64,000 nucleotides of DNA. Origin: Tragulus kanchil (lineage: Eukaryota > Chordata > Mammalia > Artiodactyla > Tragulidae). The stretch spans positions 90,493,001 to 90,557,000 of the forward strand of contig JAIOJX010000005.1 of the NCBI GenBank assembly GCA_022376925.1, in the 5' to 3' direction. This document shows positions 1 through 13,513 of the stretch, piece by piece (the stretch's first letter is position 1; each line of letters begins with the position of its first letter). A model generated the notes under the pieces. That model saw nothing but the letters and a program-made list of their open reading frames with translations. It had not been told where the DNA came from and made no database searches. The position numbers and the translations under genes were made by a program.

Positions 1-387
1 GGGGGAAAAGTTTCTTAGCCTCATGGCTTCCATAATGAGAGGGAAAGATAGAGGGGGAGGGAAGAAAGTGATGGGCTAGGAACAGAAAAACTAGAGTAAC
101 AAATTCTCTGTTCTTAGTGGGCTATACGGAAAGTAAATCAGAAAAGGCTTTCTTTAAGGCATAACAGAGCTCAATCTTTAAAGATAAGTAAGAGTTAGCC
201 TGCAGAGGTGGATCTCACTAGCGAGAAGATAGCCCACACTTTTAAGGTGATGGCATTTGAAACACACAGAGGTCAAGATGACAGCAGGGGATTACAGGTG
301 GATACAAAATCAAGAGCAAAGAAAAGGAAACTAGAAACTGACTGAACTGATGACTGACATGTAGTCTAGATCCTCTAGATCTTCCAA
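1..387. other. Unannotated unique sequence
   Basis: AT-rich non-coding sequence. I see no long reading frame, recognisable repeat family or RNA gene. Confidence 0.5.
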
Positions 388-710
388 GTGCAGTCTGTGG
401 GCCAGCAGTATCAGCATCACCTGAGAATCTTGTTATAAATGCAGTATTTCTGGGCTCACCTTGACCTACTCAATCAGAATCCACATTTGAAGATCCCTGG
501 GTAATACATATGCACTTCAAGCCTTAGGAAACACTGCTTCAGAACATATTACTGGCCTTTAATATTGGTGGAACATTGGAATCATCTAGTCATCTAGAGG
601 GTGTTTTTTTTCTTTTTTAAGTATTTTGTGCTGGGCGCCACTCACTTGGTATGGGATGTGGCCTAGACACAGATAACTAATTTGTATCCAAGTTTGAGAA
701 CCCGTGGAGA
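388..710 (+). mobile_element. MER5-like (hAT-Charlie) DNA transposon fragments
   Basis: 388-541 has the order of MER5-type non-autonomous hAT elements: a 'ggccagcagtatcagcatc' segment, then 'cacctgagaatcttgtta', then 'cctactcaatcagaatcc', then an 'aaacactg' end. 560-705 looks like a second, more decayed relative ('ttggaatcatct', later 'aagtttgagaaccc'). These are ancient mammalian elements with no coding capacity. The call is by eye and the subfamily is uncertain. Confidence 0.5.
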
Positions 711-1288
711 CTGTCAAACAATGCTCTTGAGTGGGGAGTTTGGGCATTAAGTGTGAAAAGATTTATTGGGCTGAACTGCAGAGAGCTAAAGGTGTTAAGG
801 GTTGTGTTTATGTGTACATGTGTGATGATGATGTTTGTTTTTAGCTAGGCACTAGAGGTAAAGTATCACTATATGAACCTATAAAGGAAAGATTGGTTTT
901 AACCTAGATATTCCTGACTTAAAAATGTGATATGGAAAGTACAACATTAATCTGTGAAATATAAACTTCCATGAAAATCCAATGACTGTTTTAAGTATTT
1001 TCAATATTTTAAACATTTCTTAGAACAAATGTACAATGAAATGACTAAATGAAACAATTAGTTTTGTGAACTGTTATTCATTACATTTGTATTTGAAAAG
1101 CATGAAAACCCAAAGATAGATAGATTCCTAAATGCAAATGCTTCTAACTCAGATCCATTGTCTGAATCCAGAAACAGAAAAGACTCAAATTCTGTTTCCA
1201 AAATGGCATCTTGATAGAGCCTAACCTCTCAGCTTTCCATCAGATGGCGATCTCCTCACAGTCTCTGTCCACTGTCACTACCTTAAAA
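711..1288. other. Unannotated unique sequence
   Basis: AT-rich non-coding sequence with no recognisable repeat or gene. A short open frame at 1211-1408 has no family resemblance and runs into the first duplication. Confidence 0.45.
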
Positions 1289-3550
1289 CAGTCCATAGCC
1301 ACTCAGCCATGGAACTTGTGCTTTTCGTGCGACGCTCTCTTTGGCAGAGGCTTTTGTCCTATGTATAACTTTCCTGCATCCTGTGTGGCTGGAGTGTATA
1401 CACCCTGACTGTGTGACCAAGAACAAGACAGACTTAAAAGGGGAAGTAACACTCAACTTTTTAAATGATCACTCATATTATTCCTGAATATAAATAAGCA
1501 TAAGTAATAGGTTTTTATTTCATTATAGAAACATATCCACTATTTCTAGGAAGATAATGTTCACTTGCATTTAAGTGCTAAGAGAAAAGACCTTGCTTCT
1601 TACTGAAAAATTGGGAAGCTGGATTGGTTTTTGGAAGTTGAGGTAAAACAAAGAGCTGAACTGGTTTGTAGTGACGATTGCCCATCTATATACATTCGCA
1701 AAAACTTATCAAACTATTATTTACAATAGGTGAATTATATGATACATAAATTCTGTATCAGTTAAGCTGTAAAAAGTTGAAGGCAGGGTTCAGTTAGAAA
1801 AAAAAACTGCTAAGAAGTCTCCCTAAGAAAACAAAGTGAGATTATAGGGGTAATATTATCATAGGACCATCTAAGAAGCCTGGTGCCTGTAAGATTAGGA
1901 ACAGACAGGAAAAGCAGAGGTGAGAAAATCCTGATCTTCCTCTGATCTGCACACTCTTGGGGACATGCCCTGCCCAAATGACTCACTTTCCTTCTCTGGA
2001 ACCTCTGCAGAGTCATGGGCGTGGGGCAGGTGTTCAAATCACCCCAGAAGGAACTGATACATTGATGTTCTTGGCTCCAAGCATTAGTGACCTGGGGTAT
2101 GAAGGTCAGTAGGCTTTTAATACAAAAAAAGGAAGGCAGAACCACAGTGGGGCAGACAGAGGAAGTGCTGCACTAACATGTTTACAGAAGCCCAGGATGA
2201 TTCATCTAAAGGGAAAGAGACTTGTCTGGGGTACGTAAACAACCTTGAGATCACTGAGAACACTTTTAGACCCCAATAGAAGCAGAATTCTCAAGCTTCT
2301 CCTAAGATAGCAAAAACAGTCTGTGGTATGTGAGTAAACAGAGATGGTCCCAAAATTAATCTTGCCTGACTCACCTTTACTCTAGGGGCTATGTCTTGTT
2401 CTCTGGCAGGTAAACCTTTTCACAGTCCTAGCCACTCAGCCATGGAACTTGTGCTTTTCGTGCAGCTTTGGCAGAGGCTTTTGTCCTATGTATAACTTTC
2501 CTGCATCCTGTGTGGCTGGAGTGTATACACCCTGACTGTGTGACCAAGAACAAGACAGACTTAAAAGGGGAAGTAACACTCAACTTTTTAAATGATCACT
2601 CATATTATTCCTGAATATAAATAAGCATAAGTAATAGGTTTTTATTTCATTATAGAAACATATCCACTATTTCTAGGAAGATAATGTTCACTTGCATTTA
2701 AGTGCTAAGAGAAAAGACCTTGCTTCTTACTGAAAAATTGGGAAGCTGGATTGGTTTTTGGAAGTTGAGGTAAAACAAAGAGCTGAACTGGTTTGTAGTG
2801 ACGATTGCCCATCTATATACATTCGCAAAAACTTATCAAACTATTATTTACAATAGGTGAATTATATGATACATAAATTCTGTATCAGTTAAGCTGTAAA
2901 AAGTTGAAGGCAGGGTTCAGTTAGAAAAAAAAACTGCTAAGAAGTCTCCCTAAGAAAACAAAGTGAGATTATAGGGGTAATATTATCATAGGACCATCTA
3001 AGAAGCCTGGTGCCTGTAAGATTAGGAACAGACAGGAAAAGCAGAGGTGAGAAAATCCTGATCTTCCTCTGATCTGCACACTCTTGGGGACATGCCCTGC
3101 CCAAATGACTCACTTTCCTTCTCTGGAACCTCTGCAGAGTCATGGGCGTGGGGCAGGTGTTCAAATCACCCCAGAAGGAACTGATACATTGATGTTCTTG
3201 GCTCCAAGCATTAGTGACCTGGGGTATGAAGGTCAGTAGGCTTTTAATACAAAAAAAGGAAGGCAGAACCACAGTGGGGCAGACAGAGGAAGTGCTGCAC
3301 TAACATGTTTACAGAAGCCCAGGATGATTCATCTAAAGGAAAGAGACTTGTCTGGGGTACGTAAACAACCTTGAGATCACTGAGAACACTTTTAGACCCC
3401 AATAGAAGCAGAATTCTCAAGCTTCTCCTAAGATAGCAAAAACAGTCTGTGGTATGTGAGTAAACAGAGATGGTCCCAAAATTAATCTTGCCTGACTCAC
3501 CTTTACTCTAGGGGCTATGTCTTGTTCTCTGGCAGGTAAACCTTTTCACA
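1289..3550. repeat. Direct duplication D1 (~1.13 kb x2)
   Basis: Copy A is about 1289-2422 and copy B about 2423-3550. The landmark 'tagccactcagcc' is at 1296 and 2429; 'aaaccttttcaca' ends at 2424 and 3550. Copies are nearly identical except close to the start of B: A reads 'gtgcgacgctctctttggc' near 1328, while B reads 'gtgcagctttggc'. A single-base indel lies near 2214 versus 3339. The content is unique non-coding sequence. The junction shows only about 2 bp of microhomology. Confidence 0.95.
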
Positions 3551-5391
3551 CTGAGCAGGATAAGGGATGTATGCAGGAAGAACTTTTTGTGTTGTGAAGG
3601 ATGAGTTCCTAATGAGCAATTCTGCACAAGAGTATGAAAACCTCTGGCAGTGAATATTAATTTATTTTGATATGTTAAGACTGGCTATTAAACACTGATA
3701 CTTTATGCAGGCAGAACCCAGTAGGACAAAATGTTCTTAGTAGTGCCTCCGTAAAAAAGCTCAAATAAAATCAATCTAGCTCTCTGGAAAAAAAAAAAAA
3801 AATCAATCTATCCTGTCATGACTAATATGAGGCCAGAGAAGGGGAAGTAGCTTTTGCGATGGCAGAAGACAGTCGTGAATTTGAACTGGCATATGGATAA
3901 GCAATTTCATAGTAAATAAAGTAATGACACTGATCTCCGTTTTTCAAAGCATGCGGTTTTGGGCGTGAGAGGCTTATTATAAAACATACAGGCACGATCC
4001 AGGTGCTCCATCCTGACTCTGTATCCCTGGCCCTACATGCCCTTGAAAACCCCATTTTGATGGAAATCTCAGAGCATCACTGTCAGCCTCCTATGACCGA
4101 GGCCCAGAGGTCTGCAAGTGGCTTTCCCTAGTACCTGAGAGACCTGAGCATCAGAGACAGAACCAGAAGATGGTCTTTTCTGACTCAATCCCTGAAACCC
4201 CTAATATAGGAAGCAATGTTCTGTGGAGGGGATAGAACCACCTAGAGAAGGTTACTGCCTTCAAAGAGCTTTCCAGCACACCTTAGGGCTTTGTTCTTGG
4301 CTCCAAGCATTAGTGACCTGGGGTATGAAGGTCAGTAGGCTTTTAATACAAAAAAAGGAAGGCAGAACCACAGTGGGGCAGACAGAGGAAGTGCTGCACT
4401 AACATGTTTACAGAAGCCCAGGATGATTCATCTAAAGGGAAAGAGACTTGTCTGGGGTACGTAAACAACCTTGAGATCACTGAGAACACTTTTAGACCCC
4501 AATAGAAGCAGAATTCTCAAGCTTCTCCTAAGATAGCAAAAACAGTCTGTGGTATGTGAGTAAACAGAGATGGTCCCAAAATTAATCTTGCCTGACTCAC
4601 CTTTACTCTAGGGGCTATGTCTTGTTCTCTGGCAGGTAAACCTTTTCACACTGAGCAGGATAAGGGATGTATGCAGGAAGAACTTTTTGTGTTGTGAAGG
4701 ATGAGTTCCTAATGAGCAATTCTGCACAAGAGTATGAAAACCTCTGGCAGTGAATATTAATTTATTTTGATATGTTAAGACTGGCTATTAAACACTGATA
4801 CTTTATGCAGGCAGAACCCAGTAGGACAAAATGTTCTTAGTAGTGCCTCCGTAAAAAAGCTCAAATAAAATCAATCTAGCTCTCTGGAAAAAAAAAAAAA
4901 AATCAATCTATCCTGTCATGACTAATATGAGGCCAGAGAAGGGGAAGTAGCTTTTGCGATGGCAGAAGACAGTCGTGAATTTGAACTGGCATATGGATAA
5001 GCAATTTCATAGTAAATAAAGTAATGACACTGATCTCCGTTTTTCAAAGCATGCGGTTTTGGGCGTGAGAGGCTTATTATAAAACATACAGGCACGATCC
5101 AGGTGCTCCATCCTGACTCTGTATCCCTGGCCCTACATGCCCTTGAAAACCCCATTTTGATGGAAATCTCAGAGCATCACTGTCAGCCTCCTATGACCGA
5201 GGCCCAGAGGTCTGCAAGTGGCTTTCCCTAGTACCTGAGAGACCTGAGCATCAGAGACAGAACCAGAAGATGGTCTTTTCTGACTCAATCCCTGAAACCC
5301 CTAATATAGGAAGCAATGTTCTGTGGAGGGGATAGAACCACCTAGAGAAGGTTACTGCCTTCAAAGAGCTTTCCAGCACACCTTAGGGCTT
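3193..5391. repeat. Direct duplication D2 (~1.10 kb x2)
   Basis: Copy A is 3193-4291 and copy B 4292-5391. Both start 'tgttcttggctccaagc', and the hexamer 'tgttct' recurs at 5392 as junction microhomology. Copy A starts inside D1 copy B, so about 360 bp is present three times (about 2066, 3193 and 4292). A short A-run and unique sequence fill the unit; no gene is seen. Confidence 0.95.
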
Positions 5392-7481
5392 TGTTCTCCA
5401 AGCCATCTAGCAAATCACCTCAGTGAAAAAGCATATAAACCACACCATTAGGAAGCTGAAGCCCCATTCTCTGAGGCTTTTCTGCTGAATAACAAGGGAG
5501 ACTTCAGCAAGTTCTTTTAAAAATAAATAAATAAAAGGAACAGAAAGGAGAAAACCAAAAAAAGCTAAACTCATCACCTATTGTTTTTCTTTCCACAGGA
5601 TCATGTGTTTTTACTGCCAGTATTGAGAAATTCATGGAAGATGTCAGCAGGAAGTGAAAATCTACAGAGAAGGGTGTATGTGTTTGCCGCTTCCACACAT
5701 TAATGGCATGATTTTTTTCAATGCAAGAAGAAAAAAATGAAAACCACCCACATTTTAATTTAGCATGAGCCAATTTACAGAGCATGGAAATTCACTTTCA
5801 TTCCCAGGATTGGCACGTGTGCAATTAGCAATGCAGTGTATATACAAGAAGCCATGCTGTTAACAGTTTATCTCAAGTAATTTGGTGTCATTTACAAAAG
5901 GAAGAAATTCCTGCCGCCAGAAGGGACAGAAGGAGATGAAATGATCAAATCATGGAGAAACACTAAAATTACTAAATCCACAACAGCTCGCCTTATTTTT
6001 CTTGGACCCAAACTGTCAGGGTATAAACACTATTTGTTTCTTTTTTAAAACATCTATAGTTTTGTTGTAAATAATAACACTGTATAAATCCTAACAGAAA
6101 AATAGAATACATGTTGATAAGGCACTGCCTCTTAGAACACAAACAGAATATTGCAAATACATTTAACACAATAGGGGTCTCAAGTGACTTCACCCTAGAA
6201 GAAGAAGGAGGGTTATGGGTGGGGGGATCTTCACTGATTCTTGTATATTAGCAATTATAATGTTTGTATATGCAAAACTGCTAGCTTGATTTTAAAAAAA
6301 CAAATCTTTAAAATCTGCTGCAAATTTAAATAATTCCCAAAATGAGGAATTCTGTAGTTCTGTGAAAAAAAAATTTTCTTCAGAATACTAATATAGGAAG
6401 CAATGTTCTGTGGAGGGGATAGAACCACCTAGAGAAGGTTACTGCCTTCAAAGAGCTTTCCAGCACACCTTAGGGCTTTGTTCTCCAAGCCATCTAGCAA
6501 ATCACCTCAGTGAAAAAGCATATAAACCACACCATTAGGAAGCTGAAGCCCCATTCTCTGAGGCTTTTCTGCTGAATAACAAGGGAGACTTCAGCAAGTT
6601 CTTTTAAAAATAAATAAATAAAAGGAACAGAAAGGAGAAAACCAAAAAAAGCTAAACTCATCACCTATTGTTTTTCTTTCCACAGGATCATGTGTTTTTA
6701 CTGCCAGTATTGAGAAATTCATGGAAGATGTCAGCAGGAAGTGAAAATCTACAGAGAAGGGTGTATGTGTTTGCCGCTTCCACACATTAATGGCATGATT
6801 TTTTTCAATGCAAGAAGAAAAAAATGAAAACCACCCACATTTTAATTTAGCATGAGCCAATTTACAGAGCATGGAAATTCACTTTCATTCCCAGGATTGG
6901 CACGTGTGCAATTAGCAATGCAGTGTATATACAAGAAGCCATGCTGTTAACAGTTTATCTCAAGTAATTTGGTGTCATTTACAAAAGGAAGAAATTCCTG
7001 CCGCCAGAAGGGACAGAAGGAGATGAAATGATCAAATCATGGAGAAACACTAAAATTACTAAATCCACAACAGCTCGCCTTATTTTTCTTGGACCCAAAC
7101 TGTCAGGGTATAAACACTATTTGTTTCTTTTTTAAAACATCTATAGTTTTGTTGTAAATAATAACACTGTATAAATCCTAACAGAAAAATAGAATACATG
7201 TTGATAAGGCACTGCCTCTTAGAACACAAACAGAATATTGCAAATACATTTAACACAATAGGGGTCTCAAGTGACTTCACCCTAGAAGAAGAAGGAGGGT
7301 TATGGGTGGGGGGATCTTCACTGATTCTTGTATATTAGCAATTATAATGTTTGTATATGCAAAACTGCTAGCTTGATTTTAAAAAAACAAATCTTTAAAA
7401 TCTGCTGCAAATTTAAATAATTCCCAAAATGAGGAATTCTGTAGTTCTGTGAAAAAAAAATTTTCTTCAGAATACTAATAT
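5301..7481. repeat. Direct duplication D3 (1087 bp x2)
   Basis: Copy A is 5301-6387 and copy B 6388-7474. Both start 'ctaatataggaagcaatg', and 'ctaatat' recurs at 7475-7481 as 7-bp junction microhomology. Its start overlaps D2 copy B by about 90 bp, so that piece is present three times. The content is AT-rich unique sequence. Confidence 0.95.
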
Positions 7482-9337
7482 TTTGATGCATGTGTATCAC
7501 CTTATTTTGATTAAATCTTTTCCAATTTTGCAAACATTACAGTATACTGCAACACAAAAGATTTTATCTGTAAAAGCCCTTCATCTAATATTTGTTGCTA
7601 TTGCCAATTTTTCAATGAAATGACCTAAAAATGGAAAAAAAAAAAACCAACCTATACAGTAGTTGCTTTAGGGGGAGGGGGGGGTGCTGTTAGTGCTTAA
7701 AGGGTAATGCTTGCCGCTTTAGAGGTGGATGGTGCTCAAAAGAGGCCCCCATCAGGGGTATTTTAAATGGACTGAACAGAAATTCTTAGCTAGTAGAAAG
7801 GCAGCACGCTGTAAAATTACTCCTGTATCGTGTACTGGCTCTAAGATGTAGACACCTTTCAGTAAGCCAATCATTTGTAACCATTCTAGCCATGTCATAT
7901 TAGGTTAATAAGGCTGCTGTGTTTTAAAGGGCATTTTTATTTGGGTTTTGGTGAAATTCTTTTAATTTGTTGATTATATTCATATAAAATCAGCATTCAT
8001 TGACACATAGTTCTAATGACATATGTATGAAAAACCATACACTGGATGACCTAGTCGATTATTTAAGCATAAAATAAATTGTGTTAAACTCTTCACCCAT
8101 CTGTGCTCTACAGTGTCCTTGTGTTCTCTGGCAAAAGGTAACTACCTACCTCCTTGTCACGTAGCTGCAGCCGTCCTCCTCACCAGCCCTTGTGCTTCTG
8201 CCTCTGCGATTACTAGAGAGAGAGCCCCCAGTGTTCAGTCGTAAACTACAGGAAAAATAACACTGTATAAATCCTAACAGAAAAATAGAATACATGTTGA
8301 TAAGGCACTGCCTCTTAGAACACAAACAGAATATTGCAAATACATTTAACACAATAGGGGTCTCAAGTGACTTCACCCTAGAAGAAGAAGGAGGGTTATG
8401 GGTGGGGGGATCTTCACTGATTCTTGTATATTAGCAATTATAATGTTTGTATATGCAAAACTGCTAGCTTGATTTTAAAAAAACAAATCTTTAAAATCTG
8501 CTGCAAATTTAAATAATTCCCAAAATGAGGAATTCTGTAGTTCTGTGAAAAAAAAATTTTCTTCAGAATACTAATATTTTGATGCATGTGTATCACCTTA
8601 TTTTGATTAAATCTTTTCCAATTTTGCAAACATTACAGTATACTGCAACACAAAAGATTTTATCTGTAAAAGCCCTTCATCTAATATTTGTTGCTATTGC
8701 CAATTTTTCAATGAAATGACCTAAAAAGGAAAAAAAAAAACCAACCTATACAGTAGTTGCTTTAGGGGGAGGGGGGGGTGCTGTTAGTGCTTAAAGGGTA
8801 ATGCTTGCCGCTTTAGAGGTGGATGGTGCTCAAAAGAGGCCCCCATCAGGGGTATTTTAAATGGACTGAACAGAAATTCTTAGCTAGTAGAAAGGCAGCA
8901 CGCTGTAAAATTACTCCTGTATCGTGTACTGGCTCTAAGATGTAGACACCTTTCAGTAAGCCAATCATTTGTAACCATTCTAGCCATGTCATATTAGGTT
9001 AATAAGGCTGCTGTGTTTTAAAGGGCATTTTTATTTGGGTTTTGGTGAAATTCTTTTAATTTGTTGATTATATTCATATAAAATCAGCATTCATTGACAC
9101 ATAGTTCTAATGACATATGTATGAAAAAACCCTACACTGGATGACCTAGTCGATTATTTAAGCATAAAATAAATTGTGTTAAACTCTTCACCCATCTGTG
9201 CTCTACAGTGTCCTTGTGTTCTCTGGCAAAAGGTAACTACCTACCTCCTTGTCACGTAGCTGCAGCCGTCCTCCTCACCAGCCCTTGTGCTTCTGCCTCT
9301 GCGATTACTAGAGAGAGAGCCCCCAGTGTTCAGTCGT
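7160..9337. repeat. Direct duplication D4 (~1.09 kb x2)
   Basis: Copy A is 7160-8242 and copy B 8256-9337. Both start 'aataacactgtataaatcc' and end 'cagtcgt'. Thirteen extra bases ('aaactacaggaaa', 8243-8255) lie at the junction. Differences are mainly A-run lengths, for example near 7632 and 8727. The start overlaps D3 copy B by about 320 bp. Confidence 0.94.
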
Positions 9338-11301
9338 GCCCTGCCAACTCCCAGCGTAACACAAATTCTGTGCATTTCATGGAGAAGACAAAAATTAGAC
9401 AGACTGACAAGTGATCTCTGCCCACATCTGGCTTGAGCTTCCCCCCTCAAACGTGGAGAATTGGGGCTGTAACAGCTGGCACATCCAGACAAACAGTATC
9501 CCCAGGAACCATCCAGACAGCAGTGGCTTGTAGCCCATAAAGCAACTGTTTTTAGGTTGACATTCAATGTCTGTGCTTGTCAGCGGAGAGTTCACATAAT
9601 AACCCAAATTACTGACTTCTCTTGAAAAGCAAGATTTGCAACCACAGGCCTGCCTCCCTGCCAGAAGGCACCAACCTCCTGGGCGCGATGCCTTGCCCTC
9701 TTCAGCCAGGCATGTGGTCTCCAGCCATCACTGTCCTGGCCCCACTTCTTACGCTGTGAGTGCCCTGACTGGCCTAGTAGGTGCTGCAGTTTGCAATCAG
9801 AAACTACATGATAAGCTCAACAGGGGTAGAGACTGTGGCTGTTTTACTGTTTATTCTAGTCCAGAGCCTGGTGTACAATCATGGTGAGAGGAGCAACTAT
9901 CACCATCACTGCTGAAACTGGAATGCTCACAACTTGCCAGACTATTCTAAGTATGCTGCATTTACTCACTCAGTCCTCATCGCCACTTTATGAGTAGACA
10001 CTGTCTTTGATAGTGATAGTCCCTGTATAAATAGTCACTGGTGCTCAGGGCTATTCAGCAATGCCACAGACTGCCTGCTATTTAGGATTATTGCCAAACA
10101 GGATGTAAAATTACTCCTGTATCGTGTACTGGCTCTAAGATGTAGACACCTTTCAGTAAGCCAATCATTTGTAACCATTCTAGCCATGTCATATTAGGTT
10201 AATAAGGCTGCTGTGTTTTAAAGGGCATTTTTATTTGGGTTTTGGTGAAATTCTTTTAATTTGTTGATTATATTCATATAAAATCAGCATTCATTGACAC
10301 ATAGTTCTAATGACATATGTATGAAAACCATACACTGGATGACCTAGTCGATTATTTAAGCATAAAATAAATTGTGTTAAACTCTTCACCCATCTGTGCT
10401 CTACAGTGTCCTTGTGTTCTCTGGCAAAGGTAACTACCTACCTCCTTGTCACGTAGCTGCAGCCGTCCTCCTCACCAGCCCTTGTGCTTCTGCCTCTGCG
10501 ATTACTAGAGAGAGAGCCCCCAGTGTTCAGTCGTGCCCTGCCAACTCCCAGCGTAACACAAATTCTGTGCATTTCATGGAGAAGACAAAAATTAGACAGA
10601 CTGACAAGTGATCTCTGCCCACATCTGGCTTGAGCTTCCCCCCTCAAACGTGGAGAATTGGGGCTGTAACAGCTGGCACATCCAGACAAACAGTATCCCC
10701 AGGAACCATCCAGACAGCAGTGGCTTGTAGCCCATAAAGCAACTGTTTTTAGGTTGACATTCAATGTCTGTGCTTGTCAGCGGAGAGTTCACATAATAAC
10801 CCAAATTACTGACTTCTCTTGAAAAGCAAGATTTGCAACCACAGGCCTGCCTCCCTGCCAGAAGGCACCAACCTCCTGGGCCGCGATGCCTTGCCCTCTT
10901 CAGCCAGGCATGTGGTCTCCAGCCATCACTGTCCTGGCCCCACTTCTTACGCTGTGAGTGCCCTGACTGGCCTAGTAGGTGCTGCAGTTTGCAATCAGAA
11001 ACTACATGATAAGCTCAACAGGGGTAGAGACTGTGGCTGTTTTACTGTTTATTCTAGTCCAGAGCCTGGTGTACAATCATGGTGAGAGGAGCAACTATCA
11101 CCATCACTGCTGAAACTGGAATGCTCACAACTTGCCAGACTATTCTAAGTATGCTGCATTTACTCACTCAGTCCTCATCGCCACTTTATGAGTAGACACT
11201 GTCTTTGATAGTGATAGTCCCTGTATAAATAGTCACTGGTGCTCAGGGCTATTCAGCAATGCCACAGACTGCCTGCTATTTAGGATTATTGCCAAACAGG
11301 A
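8904..11301. repeat. Direct duplication D5 (~1.20 kb x2)
   Basis: Copy A is 8904-10103 and copy B 10104-11301. Both start 'tgtaaaattactcctg' and end 'gccaaacagga'. Copy A begins inside D4 copy B, so the stretch to 'cagtcgt' occurs three times (7810-8242, 8904-9337, 10104-10537). Differences are 1-base indels in short runs ('cctgggcgcg' versus 'cctgggccgcg'). The unit includes a MIR-like fragment near its end. Confidence 0.94.
9905..10090 (+). mobile_element. MIR-like SINE fragment
   Basis: 'tattctaagtatgctgcatt' followed by 'tactcactcagtcctcatcg' and 'ctttatgagtagacactg' matches the order of the MIR core (motif resembling 'ttaactcatttaatcctcac' then 'atgaggtagg'). It is repeated at about 11103-11288 as part of D5. 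It is ancient and diverged. Confidence 0.5.
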
Positions 11302-11320
11302 TGAGTTGTTCCCCATCAGG

Positions 11321-13513
11321 TTCATATGAGTGCAGAATACATGTATAGGGAGTCACAGTGCATAAAGATTGAGGCTAGACTGTCTTTGTATAGTATCCCA
11401 CATAAAGAGGTATTCATTTGGCTTGCTTACCACTTCACCAAAATCACTTATGATGAGTGAACTAAGACCCCTGAAAGATTTTTTTAAAGTTTCCCCCAAA
11501 GCCTCTCTTTGAAAAAAAGAGTACCCTAACTTCCCATCTAAGTGTTATGAATTTTTGACTCACAGTCCTTGATAGAAAGGTATTAATCCTGAACTAGAAA
11601 TCCAATGAAGTGTACTTAACGGTATTAAATGGTTGTTACATTATGTTTATATACCTGAAAATCTGACTTTAGGGACACGTGATGGGCTCAACTTTTCAGG
11701 TCAAGCAAAGATTCATATTTACTTAAGAAGTATCCAAAGTAGGATAGTCAAGATTTTACTTGCATATATATGTGTATATGTATATATTTATATATGTATG
11801 CATAGACTGAATGCGGGCATACATCATATATAGTCGTCAGCCTGCTGGCTTATAAAAATGTATGTTAGCTTTTCCTTAATTTACATTGCTGTAAAAAGAA
11901 ATGAACTGTGATAGATTCCTGATATTTGCTGTGTTTTTCAATTTTATATTCCTACCAAATCCCTGAGTTTCTTAAATGTATTCTTATTATTGTATTGCCA
12001 AGTTATGACATTATACTGTGCAGGATTATTTCACCATTTCTAAAAGGGATCTACTTCACTGAACACATAAGTAGTCACTCTTCTATTAATAAATTCTGCC
12101 TTGGCATCCTGATGTTCCACGGTATTCATTTTGGTATCATCCTGAAGTCCCATCAAGACATGTTTTTTTTTTTTTTTCAGGGCAAATAAACAAACAAAAG
12201 TTGTTTGCTTGCCTTTATTATTACTATAAGCATCAGGTCACATTTTAGCTGTACTACAAAGATATGTGAGAAGACCAGAAATAAAACTCACAGGATTGAT
12301 AACTGGTCCTGTGAGTCTCTGAAGAAGCCAGTAGTCTAAATGCTAACTTCTTATCTAGATGACTCTGGGTATTTTTTACATTTTATTTTTATTATTTATT
12401 TCCAGTAGTCTAAATGCTAACTTCATATGAGTGCAGAATACATGTATAGGGAGTCACAGTGCATAAAGATTGAGGCTAGACTGTCTTTGTATAGTATCCC
12501 ACATAAAGAGGTATTCATTTGGCTTGCTTACCACTTCACCAAAATCACTTATGATGAGTGAACTAAGACCCCTGAAAGATTTTTTTAAAGTTTCCCCCAA
12601 AGCCTCTCTTTGAAAAAAAGAGTACCCTAACTTCCCATCTAAGTGTTATGAATTTTTGACTCACAGTCCTTGATAGAAAGGTATTAATCCTGAACTAGAA
12701 ATCCAATGAAGTGTACTTAACGGTATTAAATGGTTGTTACATTATGTTTATATACCTGAAAATCTGACTTTAGGGACACGTGATGGGCTCAACTTTTCAG
12801 GTCAAGCAAAGATTCATATTTACTTAAGAAGTATCCAAAGTAGGATAGTCAAGATTTTACTTGCATATATATGTGTATATGTATATATTTATATATGTAT
12901 GCATAGACTGAATGCGGGCATACATCATATATAGTCGTCAGCCTGCTGGCTTATAAAAATGTATGTTAGCTTTTCCTTAATTTACATTGCTGTAAAAAGA
13001 AATGAACTGTGATAGATTCCTGATATTTGCTGTGTTTTTCAATTTTATATTCCTACCAAATCCCTGAGTTTCTTAAATGTATTCTTATTATTGTATTGCC
13101 AAGTTATGACATTATACTGTGCAGGATTATTTCACCATTTCTAAAAGGGATCTACTTCACTGAACACATAAGTAGTCACTCTTCTATTAATAAATTCTGC
13201 CTTGGCATCCTGATGTTCCACGGTATTCATTTTGGTATCATCCTGAAGTCCCATCAAGACATGTTTTTTTTTTTTTTTCAGGGCAAATAAACAAACAAAA
13301 GTTGTTTGCTTGCCTTTATTATTACTATAAGCATCAGGTCACATTTTAGCTGTACTACAAAGATATGTGAGAAGACCAGAAATAAAACTCACAGGATTGA
13401 TAACTGGTCCTGTGAGTCTCTGAAGAAGCCAGTAGTCTAAATGCTAACTTCTTATCTAGATGACTCTGGGTATTTTTTTTTTTACATTTTATTTTTATTA
13501 TTTATTTATTTTC
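11321..13513. repeat. Direct duplication D6 (~1.10 kb x2)
   Basis: Copy A is 11321-12401 and copy B 12422 to about 13513. Both start 'ttcatatgagtgcagaatac' (offset 1101). Copy A ends a few bases into the tail of the antisense SINE that lies at 13475-13738 beyond copy B. Between the copies, 12402-12421 repeats 'ccagtagtctaaatgctaac' from about 12328, a locally templated 20-bp insert. Confidence 0.93.
11763..11800. repeat. AT-rich purine-pyrimidine alternating tract
   Basis: Alternating TA/TG dinucleotides ('catatatatgtgtatatg' then 'tatatatttatatatgtatg'). A low-complexity tract, present again at about 12864-12901 because it lies in D6. Confidence 0.8.

Noticed and set aside
1810..2145. 111-codon frame, identical at 2937-3272, as a conserved duplicated gene
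   Set aside because: The identity comes from D1, not from conservation. No domain or coding signal is visible.
9636..9887. 83-codon frame repeated at 10819-11085
   Set aside because: Its repeat is due to D5, and the start differs between copies because of a one-base indel near 9684/10881, which argues against coding constraint.
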